From NCBI RefSeq assembly GCF_002018875.1, contig NZ_MVOL01000005.1:186001-250000 (forward strand): a stretch of DNA of 64,000 nt, read 5' to 3'. This document shows positions 1-8,762 of this stretch, in pieces (position 1 is the first letter of the stretch; each line of letters starts with the position of its first letter). This stretch comes from Pseudomonas sp. MF4836 (GTDB lineage: Bacteria; Pseudomonadota; Gammaproteobacteria; Pseudomonadales; Pseudomonadaceae). The notes under the pieces are model-generated. The model was not told the origin of the DNA. It worked only from the letters and a program-made list of their open reading frames with translations, and ran no database searches. The position numbers and the translations under genes were made by a program.

Positions 1-2
1 AA

Positions 3-611
3 CTGGTGTTCCGACGCAATCAGCGCTTCAACGACCAGGAACAGGGCAACCTCGAATCGCTGCTCTCATCCCTGCTCTACCCCATGCGCAACGCCCTGCT
101 GTATCGCGCAGCGACCCGCAGTGCCCTGCGTGACCCCCTGACCGATACCGGCAACCGTATCGCCATGGACCAGACCCTGCAGCGCGAAATCGAAATGGCA
201 CGCCGGCACACCCAACCGCTGTCGCTGCTGATGCTGGATATTGACCACTTCAAGAGAATCAATGACAACCATGGCCACAGCGCGGGCGATGAGGTGCTCA
301 AAGCCGTTGCAGCAGCCATCAAGGGGCAACTGCGCAATGTCGACATGGTGTTCCGTTTCGGCGGGGAGGAGTTTCTGATCCTGCTTTCCAACACCGGGCG
401 CGACGCTGCCGCGATGATTGGCGAGCGCCTGCGGCATGCGACTCAGACCCACGATTATCGGGTCGACGGCCAGCCGATCGAACTGACCGTCAGCCTCGGC
501 TGCTCGACTCTGTTGCCTGGCGAGTCGTCGGACAGCCTGCTGCGCCGTGCCGACAGCGCACTCTATGTAGCCAAGCGCGAAGGCCGTAACCGCCTGGCAA
601 TGGCCGGCTGA
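3..611 (+). CDS. Diguanylate cyclase, GGDEF domain (5' end cut by window)
   Basis: Makes c-di-GMP from two GTP in the cytoplasm. The visible part is a GGDEF domain: the DPLTDTGNR entry motif near residue 40, the LDIDHFKRIND metal/GTP segment, and the active-site loop GGEEF near residue 119. An RxxD allosteric site (RNVD) lies exactly five residues before GGEEF, so product inhibition is expected. The reading frame is open to the left edge, and the GTG at position 6 has no convincing Shine-Dalgarno sequence, so the true start and any sensory domain are probably upstream of the window. The gene ends in a hairpin at 610-642. Activity is inferred from the intact motif. The input signal is unknown. 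Confidence 0.9.
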   Translation: MVFRRNQRFNDQEQGNLESLLSSLLYPMRNALLYRAATRSALRDPLTDTGNRIAMDQTLQREIEMARRHTQPLSLLMLDIDHFKRINDNHGHSAGDEVLKAVAAAIKGQLRNVDMVFRFGGEEFLILLSNTGRDAAAMIGERLRHATQTHDYRVDGQPIELTVSLGCSTLLPGESSDSLLRRADSALYVAKREGRNRLAMAG

Positions 612-642
612 ACCTGCCCCGGAAACACTCGCGGGCAGGTTC
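610..642 (+). terminator. Hairpin after the diguanylate cyclase gene, without U tract
   Basis: GAACCTGCCC and GGGCAGGTTC form a perfect 10-bp stem with a 13-nt loop, beginning in the stop codon. The same GAACCTGCCC word recurs at 677-686, inside a small dyad (CCTGC-CCGC-GCAGG). No T run follows, so this may be a terminator for the convergent pair or a small repeat element. Confidence 0.5.
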
Positions 643-705
643 GTCGCCTCGGAAAGCCGCAGCTCCCGTTGACGCCGAACCTGCCCGCGCAGGCAAATCC
701 TATAC

Positions 706-1491
706 TCAGCCTTCCGCCAGGGCCAACCGCTCGCGGCTTACGGGGACTTTTTCCTGCTGCATACAACGCTCCAGGAACAGGTACATGTAGTCGTAGCTCT
801 TGCACACAGCCTGGCGCAACTCGACCTGCAACGCCTTGCTCGGATTCTGGCCGGCCAGGGTGCAGATGATTTCCAGTGCTTCCCATGGATGGGCGTCGTC
901 GTACTGGGCATGCATCTTCAACCACTTCATGGCGCGCTTGCGGTCCTCTTCAGGAAAGGCCGCGGCGTATAGGCCATTGGAACAGACCAGCGCAGACCAC
1001 TCGCCCGTCGCACCTTCGATCGCATAGTTGGTGGCAGCAATCGCCACGATCAGGGAGTCAGAGGAACTGGTATGCCAGCACCAGTGGCTCAAGGCGTGCA
1101 ATTCGGGCGGCACTTGTTGCGCCTGCAAGTCCTCCAGGCTGACGCCATGGGCTCGACTCCAATGCACCCAGTAATCGGCATGGTTGAGCTCGACGCGAAT
1201 ATTGCGCATCAGCCAGCGTCGCGCCATGTCCTCGCCCGGATGGCGGGCAAAGCGGGTCTTGGTCAGGTTTTGCGCCATGTACAAAGCAAACTGCTCGACC
1301 ACCGGCCAACCGCCAATAAGGTATTGGCGCATGGTCTTGGCACTGAGTTTGTTGTCACGCATGCGCTGATACAGTTCGTGTTCGACTACACGGCGCTTGC
1401 TCTCGCTGCAATCCTGGATCAGTTGCTGAGCCCAGGCGGGGTAACTTGCGGCTTCCATGAGCGGGCCGGTTCGGTTGAAGGTGTCAATCAC
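706..1491 (-). CDS. TenA/PqqC-fold (haem-oxygenase-like) iron-containing protein
   Basis: 261 residues, no signal peptide. The whole chain looks like the all-helical TenA/PqqC/haem-oxygenase-like superfamily. Near residues 203-210 there is an HAQYDDAH segment. Its H-x3-D-x2-H spacing is the one known for the third metal-binding helix of haem-oxygenase-like diiron oxidases such as chlamydial CADD. Further acidic and His residues occur in ELNHADYWVHW and in IEGATGEW, so a diiron oxidase is as plausible as a TenA-like hydrolase. The E-x6-H pair of the first ligand helix is not obvious. The start is a GTG with a strong AAGGAG seven bases upstream. A downstream ATG at 1458 is the alternative. Substrate unknown; many close relatives are labelled transcriptional regulators without evidence. 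Confidence 0.75.
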   Translation of the reverse strand: MIDTFNRTGPLMEAASYPAWAQQLIQDCSESKRRVVEHELYQRMRDNKLSAKTMRQYLIGGWPVVEQFALYMAQNLTKTRFARHPGEDMARRWLMRNIRVELNHADYWVHWSRAHGVSLEDLQAQQVPPELHALSHWCWHTSSSDSLIVAIAATNYAIEGATGEWSALVCSNGLYAAAFPEEDRKRAMKWLKMHAQYDDAHPWEALEIICTLAGQNPSKALQVELRQAVCKSYDYMYLFLERCMQQEKVPVSRERLALAEG

Positions 1492-1536
1492 TGTCGGGCT
1501 CCTTTTGAGTGTGATTCATACTGATCAACAAAGGTT

Positions 1537-3996
1537 TCAACGGAACGTGCCGGGCGCCTTGAACAACAGCGGCTGCGCTCGTGGTGGTCGACACTGCAGA
1601 CTGTCACAGGTGAACAATTGCGGGCGTTCGATGATGTAGCCCTGAGCAAAATCCACACCGATTTCGAGCAACGCCTGCTCGATCTGCGGTGTTTCGACAA
1701 ACTCGGCAATGGTGCGTTTACCCATGACATGGCCGATGTGATTGATCACTTCGACCATGGCGCGGTTAATCGGGTCGTCCAGCATATCCTTTACGAAACT
1801 TCCATCGATCTTCAAGAAGTCTACAGGCAAATGTTTGAGATAAGCGAATGAGGACATGCCCGCACAAAAGTCATCCAGGGAGAAGTGACAACCCAACCCT
1901 TTGAGTTCATTAATAAAACGAATCGCGCTACCCAGATTGGCAATAGCGCTGGTTTCGGTGATTTCAAAACAGATCATCGCCGGCGGTATGGCGTAGCGGG
2001 TGAATTGCTCGCGCAGGAAGTCGAGAAAGTCGTCGTCACCGATGGTGATGCCCGACAGATTGATCGCACACATGGCCATCGGCCCTTCGCCTTTCTCCTC
2101 AATGCACTGGGCAATGATCTTGAACACGTTCTGCACCACCCAACGGTCCAGGGACGTCATCAGCCCATAGCGCTCGGCCGCAGGAATAAAGCTGTCCGGC
2201 AGGATCATGCGCCCGGCTTCGTCATGCAGGCGCAACAGAATCTCGATATGTCCGCCAGAGCGATCAGGGTGTCCGAGGGCCGCAATCTCCTGGGAGTAAA
2301 GGCAGAAGCGATTTTCCTCAAGGGCCATATGCAGGCGCTGGACCCAGGCCATTTCGCCAAAGCGCAAGGACAGCTCCGAGTCATCGGCGTGGTAGACTTG
2401 GACTCGATTGCGGCCCTTTTCCTTGGCCATATAGCAGGCCATGTCGGCCGCACGCAGGGAGGTTTCCAGAGTGGTCGGGGTCTGCGCGATATGCACCAGG
2501 CCGATGCTGACCGTGGTCACGAACGGCCGGCCCTTCCAGACGAAATGCAGGTTCTGCACGGTCTGACGCAGGCCTTCGGCGATTTTCTCTGCCGCGTCGG
2601 GTGGGCAGTTCTCCAATAATATGCCGAACTCATCGCCACCCAGGCGCGCCAGGGTATCGCCCTCGCGCAGCCCGGATTGCAGGAGCGCGCAGATGTGCCG
2701 CAACAATTCATCCCCGGCCGCGTGACCGCAGGTATCGTTGACCAGTTTGAACTGGTCCAGATCCAGAAACATCAGCGCATGGCGCCCTGGCTGGCGCGAC
2801 AGGTTGTGCAATGCCTGCTCCAGGCGGAACTCGAATTCCCGGCGGTTGGCCAGCCCAGTCAGCGCATCATGGGTCGCCTGCCAGGACAGATTGGCGATGT
2901 ACTGACGCTCCTGGGTCATGTCGTGCAGCACCAGCACGGTGCCGCTGACCTTGCCCGCGTTCTGGATCGGGGCACCGACCAGGGTCACCGACACCGTGCT
3001 GCCGTCTAGGCGCTGGATCAGCTTGGAATGCTCGCTGCCGCCACTGAGCTGGCCACTGAGAATATGTTCGATCAGGGTAAACCCGTCGGCTTGGGCATTT
3101 TCATCCAGCAGGTTGAACAATGCCGCCAGGGGCAACCCTACCGCCTGCTCGGCCTTCCAGTGGGTCAGCTCTTCGGCTGCAGGGTTCATATAGGCGATGG
3201 CGCCTTCCACATCGGTGGTGATCACCCCGTCGCCGATGGACTGCAGGGTGATTTGCGCCCGCTCCTTTTCCAGCTGCAAGGCATCGGCAAATTCATGGCG
3301 CTGAGTGAGCAATTTGTGGGTTCGCAATAAAGCCAGGGCAATCAGCACCAGCGCGGTGGCCAGGTTGGTCACCAGCAGCAACCGCAGGATGACCCGCGAG
3401 CCCTCGCCCAGGGCATCACTGAACGCCTTGGCGGCCGGGGTCACCCCGTCATTGATGGCGAAAATCTGGCTCTTCCAGCGAAGGATATCGGCATCACTGA
3501 CTTGATTGCGGCTGATGCTCTGGTGCATGTCCCGCGCCACCGCATCCAGCTGCACCAGGTAGCTGTCGCCGACGGTCCACAGGTCGATGGCCTTTTCCAG
3601 GTAACTGAAGTGGCGAAAGTTGAGGTACAGCCAGATCAGGCTGGACACATCGTCCGGATGGTTACCGCCCTTGAGGATACCCAGTCGCGCGGCTTCTAGG
3701 TCCGGCGGCTTGCGGTCCAGGGCGAGACGCAGTTCATGACCGCCCTGGGGCACGGCAATTGCGTTCTGGTATTTGAGGAAGGCCGATTCATCGCGGCTGT
3801 CGGCATAGAGGTTGAGGTAATAAATCGCATCCTTCTGCCCCTTGGACCACAGGCTTTCGCCCGCAACATACCCACGCACCGCCGAAAGGACGTAGAGGCT
3901 CAGGCCACCCAACAGGGCTTGAAACAACACCACGGCGATAAATGGCCAGACAATGCCCAGCAGCCGTGGGGTTCCGAGAGTGCGCTTTTGCTTCAT
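1537..3996 (-). CDS. rbdA: RbdA-like membrane c-di-GMP enzyme (PAS-GGDEF-EAL)
   Basis: About 819 residues. Order: membrane segment at about 13-38, a periplasmic stretch, second membrane segment at about 201-224, PAS at 245-370, GGDEF at 380-535, EAL at 555-800. The cyclase loop is an intact GGDEF (about residue 452), with an REGD inhibitory site five residues before it. The EAL signature reads EIL, but the other phosphodiesterase residues are present: the N of AINLSG, the E of FEITET, the DD of SLDDF, the K of FLKIDG, the E of AEFVE and the Q of FAQG. In P. aeruginosa RbdA (known biology) the net activity is c-di-GMP breakdown that promotes biofilm dispersal. The name rests on length, domain order and the neighbouring ABC exporter gene, recalled from P. 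aeruginosa. ATG at 3996 has AAGGGA in front; the ORF is open further upstream but that part looks non-coding. Confidence 0.85.
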   Translation of the reverse strand: MKQKRTLGTPRLLGIVWPFIAVVLFQALLGGLSLYVLSAVRGYVAGESLWSKGQKDAIYYLNLYADSRDESAFLKYQNAIAVPQGGHELRLALDRKPPDLEAARLGILKGGNHPDDVSSLIWLYLNFRHFSYLEKAIDLWTVGDSYLVQLDAVARDMHQSISRNQVSDADILRWKSQIFAINDGVTPAAKAFSDALGEGSRVILRLLLVTNLATALVLIALALLRTHKLLTQRHEFADALQLEKERAQITLQSIGDGVITTDVEGAIAYMNPAAEELTHWKAEQAVGLPLAALFNLLDENAQADGFTLIEHILSGQLSGGSEHSKLIQRLDGSTVSVTLVGAPIQNAGKVSGTVLVLHDMTQERQYIANLSWQATHDALTGLANRREFEFRLEQALHNLSRQPGRHALMFLDLDQFKLVNDTCGHAAGDELLRHICALLQSGLREGDTLARLGGDEFGILLENCPPDAAEKIAEGLRQTVQNLHFVWKGRPFVTTVSIGLVHIAQTPTTLETSLRAADMACYMAKEKGRNRVQVYHADDSELSLRFGEMAWVQRLHMALEENRFCLYSQEIAALGHPDRSGGHIEILLRLHDEAGRMILPDSFIPAAERYGLMTSLDRWVVQNVFKIIAQCIEEKGEGPMAMCAINLSGITIGDDDFLDFLREQFTRYAIPPAMICFEITETSAIANLGSAIRFINELKGLGCHFSLDDFCAGMSSFAYLKHLPVDFLKIDGSFVKDMLDDPINRAMVEVINHIGHVMGKRTIAEFVETPQIEQALLEIGVDFAQGYIIERPQLFTCDSLQCRPPRAQPLLFKAPGTFR

Positions 3997-4207
3997 GAGG
4001 TCCCTTGCATAAGCATTGCCCAATGAACACCCGAGGAGTCCTGCACCTACCAGCACAGACTAGGCTAGTTTGCGTCCGTTCGAAGTGCAGCGAGGCGCGC
4101 GCGTCGGCGCCACGCCCTTGAATGCCTGTGGCCGATACGCTCGAAACAGGCTTTCCACCAAGGAATTCAATTACTAAGCGCAGAAAATCGGGCAAAACTC
4201 AAGAGCG

Positions 4208-6025
4208 TCAAATTTGCTGCAAGTGCCCATAAAGCTTGGCGTACAAACCTCCGTCGGCAATTAACTGCTGATGGTCGCCATCTTCGGCAATCTGCCCGCC
4301 ATCGAACACCAGCACCCGATCCGCCTGTTTTACCGCCGACAGGCGGTGGGCAATGATCAGGGTCGTGCGCCCGCGCAGGAATCGGGTCAATGCCTGGTGC
4401 AGGCTGTACTCGGTAGCGGCGTCCAGGGCGGAGGTCGCTTCGTCGAGTATCACGACCTTGGGCTCGGCCAGAACCATCCGCGCAATGGCCAATCGCTGGC
4501 GCTGGCCGCCGGACAAACGCACCCCTGAACGTCCAACGACGCTGTCCAGGCCCTGGGGCAGGTTGCGCACCGTGGCTTCCAATTGGGCGATTTCCAGGGC
4601 CTGCCAGCAGGCAGCATCGGTGCGCTCGCGGCCCATGGTCAGGTTGGCGCGGATGCTGTCGTTGAACAGCGCCGGATGCTGCAACACCACTGCGACGTTT
4701 TCCCGCACGGTTTCCAGGCCAATCTCCTGCTGGGTCGAACCGCCGAAGCGGATGGTCCCGGCCTGCGGGGTATAGAGCCCCAGCAGCAACTGCACCAGGG
4801 TACTTTTTCCACCGCCACTGGCACCGACGATGGCGACCTTTTCGCCAGGGGTGATCGACAGGTCCAATTGATTGAGCACCAGTTCGTCGCCATAGCCAAA
4901 ACACAGGCCGCGGACGTCGATTCCCACGGTTTCGCGGCCCTGGAACGGGTCCACACCCCCCGAGTATTGCGGCTCGTCGGCACGCGCCAGCAACTCGTTG
5001 ATGCGTGAAAGGGCACCACCGGCGGCGTAGTAGGCGTATTGCAGGTTCAGCAACTGCTCCACCGGGCCGATCATGAACCAGAGGTAGCTGAATACCGCCA
5101 GCATCTGGCCGATGGACAGGTCGGAAAACAACACGGTGAGCATGGCCGCAGCACGAAATATATCGATGCCGAACTGGAACAGCAGGCCGCTGGCGCGGCT
5201 GGATGCATCACTTTTCCACTGCGAGGCCACGGCAAAATCGCGAACCTCCCGTGCCCGCAGCCCAAGGCGGCCGAGAAAAAATCCCTGGCGATTGCCGGCC
5301 CGCACTTCCTGTATCGAGTCCAGGGTTTCGGTCAGGGCCTGGGTGAAACGCGCGGTGCTGTCGTTCTCCAGCTTCTTCAGGTGCTTGACCCGTTTGCCCA
5401 GTTGCACCGTGGCGTAGATCACCAGCGGGTTGAACAACAGGATCAACAGCGCCAGCTGCCAGTGCATCCACATCAGGATCCCGGCCGTGCCGACCAGGGT
5501 CAGCATCGCCACCAGGAAGCGACTGAGGGTTTCGCCGACAAACTTATCCACAGTGTCGAGGTCGGTGACCAGGTGCGTGGTCACGGTGCCGCTGCCCAGG
5601 CTTTCGTATTCAGCCAGGGAGATCCGCTTGAGACGCTCGATCAGGCGGGTGCGAATCCGATACACGATGTCCTTGGCCAGCCCGGCGAACAGCCGCGCCT
5701 GCAACACGTTGAACACCAGCGCGCCACAGCGCAGGGTCAGCGTCGCCAGCAGCATCAGGCCGATATAACCGGCCGCGCTCTGCCAAGCCGTGGGCAAGGC
5801 ATGGTTCATGAATTTCAGCGCGGCGTCACCGTGGCCCAGCAGCACTTCGTCCACCAACAACGGCAGCAGCAGAGGGATCGGCACGCTGCACAAGGTCGCC
5901 AGCACGGCGACGCCGTTGGCAATCCACAAGGCTTTCTTGTGATGCAGTGCCAGACGGCGAATTTCCGCCCAGCTCAGGCGGTCGACCGTTTGACCTTGCT
6001 CGTTCGTCGCGTCCCGCTCATCCAC
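4208..6025 (-). CDS. ABC exporter, fused membrane and ATPase domains
   Basis: 605-residue half-transporter that should act as a homodimer in the inner membrane. Six membrane segments fill about residues 1-330 and the nucleotide-binding domain lies at 365-600. Walker A is GASGGGKST near residue 400, the signature is LSGGQRQR, Walker B is VVILDEATSALD, and the switch histidine is in AHRL. It resembles MsbA/multidrug-type exporters, but the substrate cannot be read from sequence. Its start overlaps the end of the DsbA-like gene by 8 bp, so trhO, the DsbA-like gene and this gene are probably one transcript. The 211-bp gap to the RbdA-like gene shows no strong signal. Confidence 0.9.
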   Translation of the reverse strand: MDERDATNEQGQTVDRLSWAEIRRLALHHKKALWIANGVAVLATLCSVPIPLLLPLLVDEVLLGHGDAALKFMNHALPTAWQSAAGYIGLMLLATLTLRCGALVFNVLQARLFAGLAKDIVYRIRTRLIERLKRISLAEYESLGSGTVTTHLVTDLDTVDKFVGETLSRFLVAMLTLVGTAGILMWMHWQLALLILLFNPLVIYATVQLGKRVKHLKKLENDSTARFTQALTETLDSIQEVRAGNRQGFFLGRLGLRAREVRDFAVASQWKSDASSRASGLLFQFGIDIFRAAAMLTVLFSDLSIGQMLAVFSYLWFMIGPVEQLLNLQYAYYAAGGALSRINELLARADEPQYSGGVDPFQGRETVGIDVRGLCFGYGDELVLNQLDLSITPGEKVAIVGASGGGKSTLVQLLLGLYTPQAGTIRFGGSTQQEIGLETVRENVAVVLQHPALFNDSIRANLTMGRERTDAACWQALEIAQLEATVRNLPQGLDSVVGRSGVRLSGGQRQRLAIARMVLAEPKVVILDEATSALDAATEYSLHQALTRFLRGRTTLIIAHRLSAVKQADRVLVFDGGQIAEDGDHQQLIADGGLYAKLYGHLQQI

Positions 6026-6653
6026 CGGCAGCTCGCTCCAACCAGCGCCCGAGCAGTGGCGACAACTCGCTCAGCGGTTGATAACCATTGGTCAGCAACG
6101 CCAGTTGACCATTGCGCTCGGCCAGCAGGGTCGGGAAACCGGCAATGCCCAGATCCTGTACCCAGGTGAAATCCGCTGCGGTGGCTGCGTGCTGTTCGGC
6201 ACGGTCGAAAGCCTCGGCGAATTCGATTCGCGGCACACCCGCCTGCTCGGCCAACTCCACCAGCACACTGGCGTGGGTGACGTCGCGCCCCTCACGGTAA
6301 AACGCTCGCTGGATCAGCCCGAGCAGCTTCCAGGCGCAGTCGGGCGCCAGGCTGCGGGCGGTGACGATGGCGCGGCACGCGGGCTCGGTGTCGTAGACGA
6401 AGCCATCCGGCAGCGCACCTTCGAACTGGAACGGCTGGCCGGTGGCCTCGGTGACCGCCTGCCAGTGCTCAAGAATGTAGCGCCGGGTCGTGGGCTCGAG
6501 CGCCGCACCGCTGCCGGTGCGCAAACCACCCACCACCAGGTGCAGCTCGACGCCTGCTGCATGTGCCTGCTCCACCAGGGCCTCGGCCACCGGAGCGAAG
6601 CCCCAGCACCAGGAACACATCGGATCCATTACATAGAGCAGGCGGGCAGACAT
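6018..6653 (-). CDS. DsbA-family thiol oxidoreductase-like protein
   Basis: 211 residues with a thioredoxin fold carrying a helical insertion. The N-terminus reaches straight into DPMCSWCWGF, giving a CSWC redox motif at about residues 13-16. There is no signal peptide, so it is expected in the cytoplasm, unlike classical periplasmic DsbA; the FrnE-like/HCCA-isomerase-like branch fits better. It starts 3 nt after the trhO stop codon and overlaps the ABC exporter gene. Substrate and partner are unknown. Confidence 0.8.
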   Translation of the reverse strand: MSARLLYVMDPMCSWCWGFAPVAEALVEQAHAAGVELHLVVGGLRTGSGAALEPTTRRYILEHWQAVTEATGQPFQFEGALPDGFVYDTEPACRAIVTARSLAPDCAWKLLGLIQRAFYREGRDVTHASVLVELAEQAGVPRIEFAEAFDRAEQHAATAADFTWVQDLGIAGFPTLLAERNGQLALLTNGYQPLSELSPLLGRWLERAAGG

Positions 6654-6656
6654 GGC

Positions 6657-7598
6657 TCAGGCCTCGGAAGGTGATTGCTTGTAGTTGTAACCAATGGGGT
6701 GAGGCATGTTGCGAGCCTTGGCCAGTTCGATTTGCTTCTGCCGATCGGCGGCGCTGCGTCGGGTCTTCTCGCTCAGGGTGTTCCAGCAGTGCGGGCAACT
6801 GATGCCCGGCACATAGTGCTCGGATGCGCGATCTTCGACGCTTACCGGAGTGCGGCAGGCATGACATTGATCGTAGTCGCCTTCGCTCAGGTCGTGGCGC
6901 ACGGTGACCCGGTTATCGAAGACAAAGCAGTCGCCCTGCCATTTGCTCTCTTGCTGCGGCACTTCTTCGAGGTACTTGAGGATTCCGCCCTTGAGGTGGA
7001 ACACCTCGTCGAAGCCTTCGCTGAGCATGTAGCTGGAGGCTTTTTCACAACGAATGCCGCCGGTGCAGAACATCGCGACTTTCTTGTGCTTGCTCGGGTC
7101 GAAGTGGGCTTTGATGTAATCGGGGAACTCGCGAAAACTGGTGGTTTTCGGATCGATGGCGCCTTCGAAGGTGCCGATCGAGACTTCATAGTCGTTGCGG
7201 GTATCGATCAGCAGTACTTCCGGATCGCTGATCAGGGCGTTCCAGTCTTGCGGGTCGACATAGGTCCCGACCTGCTTGTTGGGGTCCACGCCCTCGACAC
7301 CCAGGGTGACGATCTCTTTCTTCAGCTTGACCTTGGTGCGGTAGAACGGCTGGTCGTCGCAGTACGACTCTTTGTGGTCGATGTCGTCCATGCGCGGGTC
7401 GTTCTTGAGCCAGGCCATCAGCCCGTCGATGCCTTCGCGGCTACCGGAAACCGTACCGTTGATGCCTTCTTCGGCGATCAACAGGGTGCCTTTGATGCCG
7501 TTGTCGAGCATCGCCTGCAGCAGGGGTTCGCGCAGGGCTACGTAATCTTCAAGGGTGACGAACTTATACAGTGCCGCCACGACAATGGGTTGTGTCAT
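6657..7598 (-). CDS. trhO: tRNA uridine(34) hydroxylase TrhO (YceA, rhodanese family)
   Basis: About 313 residues. TrhO family enzymes hydroxylate U34 of tRNAs, giving ho5U, in an oxygen-dependent reaction. An N-terminal acylphosphatase-like region precedes a rhodanese domain with the active-site loop CTGGIRC near residue 177. A C-terminal cysteine cluster (CHAC and CPHC) may bind zinc. The ATG at 7598 has GGAG eight bases upstream; an open frame reaches 7709 but passes through the terminator of the upstream bolA gene, so the longer form is rejected. First gene of a likely three-gene operon with the DsbA-like protein and the ABC exporter. Confidence 0.9.
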   Translation of the reverse strand: MTQPIVVAALYKFVTLEDYVALREPLLQAMLDNGIKGTLLIAEEGINGTVSGSREGIDGLMAWLKNDPRMDDIDHKESYCDDQPFYRTKVKLKKEIVTLGVEGVDPNKQVGTYVDPQDWNALISDPEVLLIDTRNDYEVSIGTFEGAIDPKTTSFREFPDYIKAHFDPSKHKKVAMFCTGGIRCEKASSYMLSEGFDEVFHLKGGILKYLEEVPQQESKWQGDCFVFDNRVTVRHDLSEGDYDQCHACRTPVSVEDRASEHYVPGISCPHCWNTLSEKTRRSAADRQKQIELAKARNMPHPIGYNYKQSPSEA

Positions 7599-7644
7599 GG
7601 GTGATCTCCAGGTGGCTACCCTCGTAAAGGGTGAACCGGATGCG

Positions 7645-7673
7645 AAAAAAAACGCGCCGACTGAGCGGCGCGT
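7645..7673 (-). terminator. Rho-independent terminator after bolA
   Basis: On the minus strand an 8-bp stem (ACGCGCCG/CGGCGCGT, loop of six) is followed by eight T. It lies between the end of bolA and the start of trhO and separates the two transcripts. Confidence 0.9.
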
Positions 7674-7687
7674 TGCGGATTGTAGCA

Positions 7688-7738
7688 GGAAGGCAGCTAC
7701 AAGCTCCAAGGGGCAAGCGTCAAGCTTGCGGCGGGCCC
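7688..7738. repeat. Degenerate Pseudomonas intergenic repeat (tentative)
   Basis: The stretch carries the words GGCAGCTACAAGCT and GCGTCAAGCTTGC, which resemble the AGCTACAAGCTTCAAGC-type palindromic repeats common between genes in P. fluorescens. It sits directly after the bolA stop codon. Only one copy is seen here, so this is a family resemblance only. Confidence 0.3.
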
Positions 7739-7739
7739 C

Positions 7740-8042
7740 TTAGTGCTTGCCGCTGCCCCCGGCGCAGGTCGGCGAGGCCGGAGCCACACCGATCTTCGCC
7801 CATTCCTCAGGGGTATAGGTATGCAGCGCCAACGCATGGAACTCGCCCATCAGGTCGCCAAGCGTGGCGTACACCTTCTGGTGGCGCTTGACACTGTTGA
7901 GCCCGGCAAACTGCTCACTGACCAGCACGGCCTTGAAATGGGTCTGCAGCCCGCGACTGTGCATATGGCTTTCATCCGCCACCTGCAAATGCTCTGGCTG
8001 CAATGCGCCGAGCGCCGATTCGATACGTTGTTGCATGGTCAT
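7740..8042 (-). CDS. bolA: BolA-family protein
   Basis: 100 residues of the small BolA fold. BolA proteins work with monothiol glutaredoxins in iron-sulfur handling and, in some bacteria, bind DNA and affect cell shape and biofilm. Recognisable segments are DESHMHSRG (residues 23-31) and the SVKRHQKVY core. The poorly conserved C-terminal tail ends in CAGGSGKH. It lies 12 nt downstream of the DUF2059 gene and ends before a clear terminator, so these two genes form one transcript. Confidence 0.9.
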   Translation of the reverse strand: MTMQQRIESALGALQPEHLQVADESHMHSRGLQTHFKAVLVSEQFAGLNSVKRHQKVYATLGDLMGEFHALALHTYTPEEWAKIGVAPASPTCAGGSGKH

Positions 8043-8054
8043 TCCTGGCTCCGC

Positions 8055-8570
8055 TTACTTCTTCTTCGCCGGTGCTGCTTTTGGCGTCAGTTCAGTGGTC
8101 ATGTCATCCAGCAGCTTGTTGACCACAGGCACCGCGCTTTCCAGCTTGGCTTGGGTCAGCTGTGCCGATTGCTGGGTCAACTGAGGCATTTTTTCCAGGA
8201 CTTTCTTGCCCAGCGGCGACTGGTAGAACGCCACCAGGTCCTTGAGTTCGGATTCGCTGAAATTGCTGGTGTAGAGCTTGACCATGTCCGGCTTCAGTTT
8301 GTTCCAGCCGATGGCCTGGTCCAGGGCGGCGTTGGCCTTGGCCTGGTAGGTGTCCAGCAGGGCTTTTTTCGATTCGGGGGCTTTGGTCTGCTCAAACCGC
8401 TGAGCGAACATTTGCTGCACTTGCATGTACACCGGGGTACCCAGCTTGTCGGCGTGCGCCAGGGTCAGGAAGGCTTCGGCACTGGCATTGTGGCTGGCGG
8501 TATCGGCAAGAACCTGGCCGCTGGCGCAAACCAGAACAACCGCGGTACAGATGGCACGAAGACGAGTCAT
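8055..8570 (-). CDS. DUF2059 periplasmic protein
   Basis: 171 residues. An N-terminal signal peptide (about residues 1-22, ending near VLA-DT) points to the periplasm. The body has the helical DUF2059 character, including the conserved FSESELKDLVAFYQSPLGKK stretch at about 105-124. The C-terminus is Ala/Lys rich. Function unknown. It is cotranscribed with bolA. Confidence 0.85.
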   Translation of the reverse strand: MTRLRAICTAVVLVCASGQVLADTASHNASAEAFLTLAHADKLGTPVYMQVQQMFAQRFEQTKAPESKKALLDTYQAKANAALDQAIGWNKLKPDMVKLYTSNFSESELKDLVAFYQSPLGKKVLEKMPQLTQQSAQLTQAKLESAVPVVNKLLDDMTTELTPKAAPAKKK

Positions 8571-8762
8571 CGAGTTTCCTTTTCTAGCAGGCGAGGTAAG
8601 ACCCCAAGGGCGACCATTCTGCGCCTAAAAAACTCATGCACTCAACCCCACCCCTTGCCGCGCCTGGATTTGCTCGACCAAACGACGCAAAAGCAGCTTT
8701 AGGGAACCCCACTGCCCGATCACGACCTAAACTGCGCAATCAGACCTACAGGAGTGTGCACG

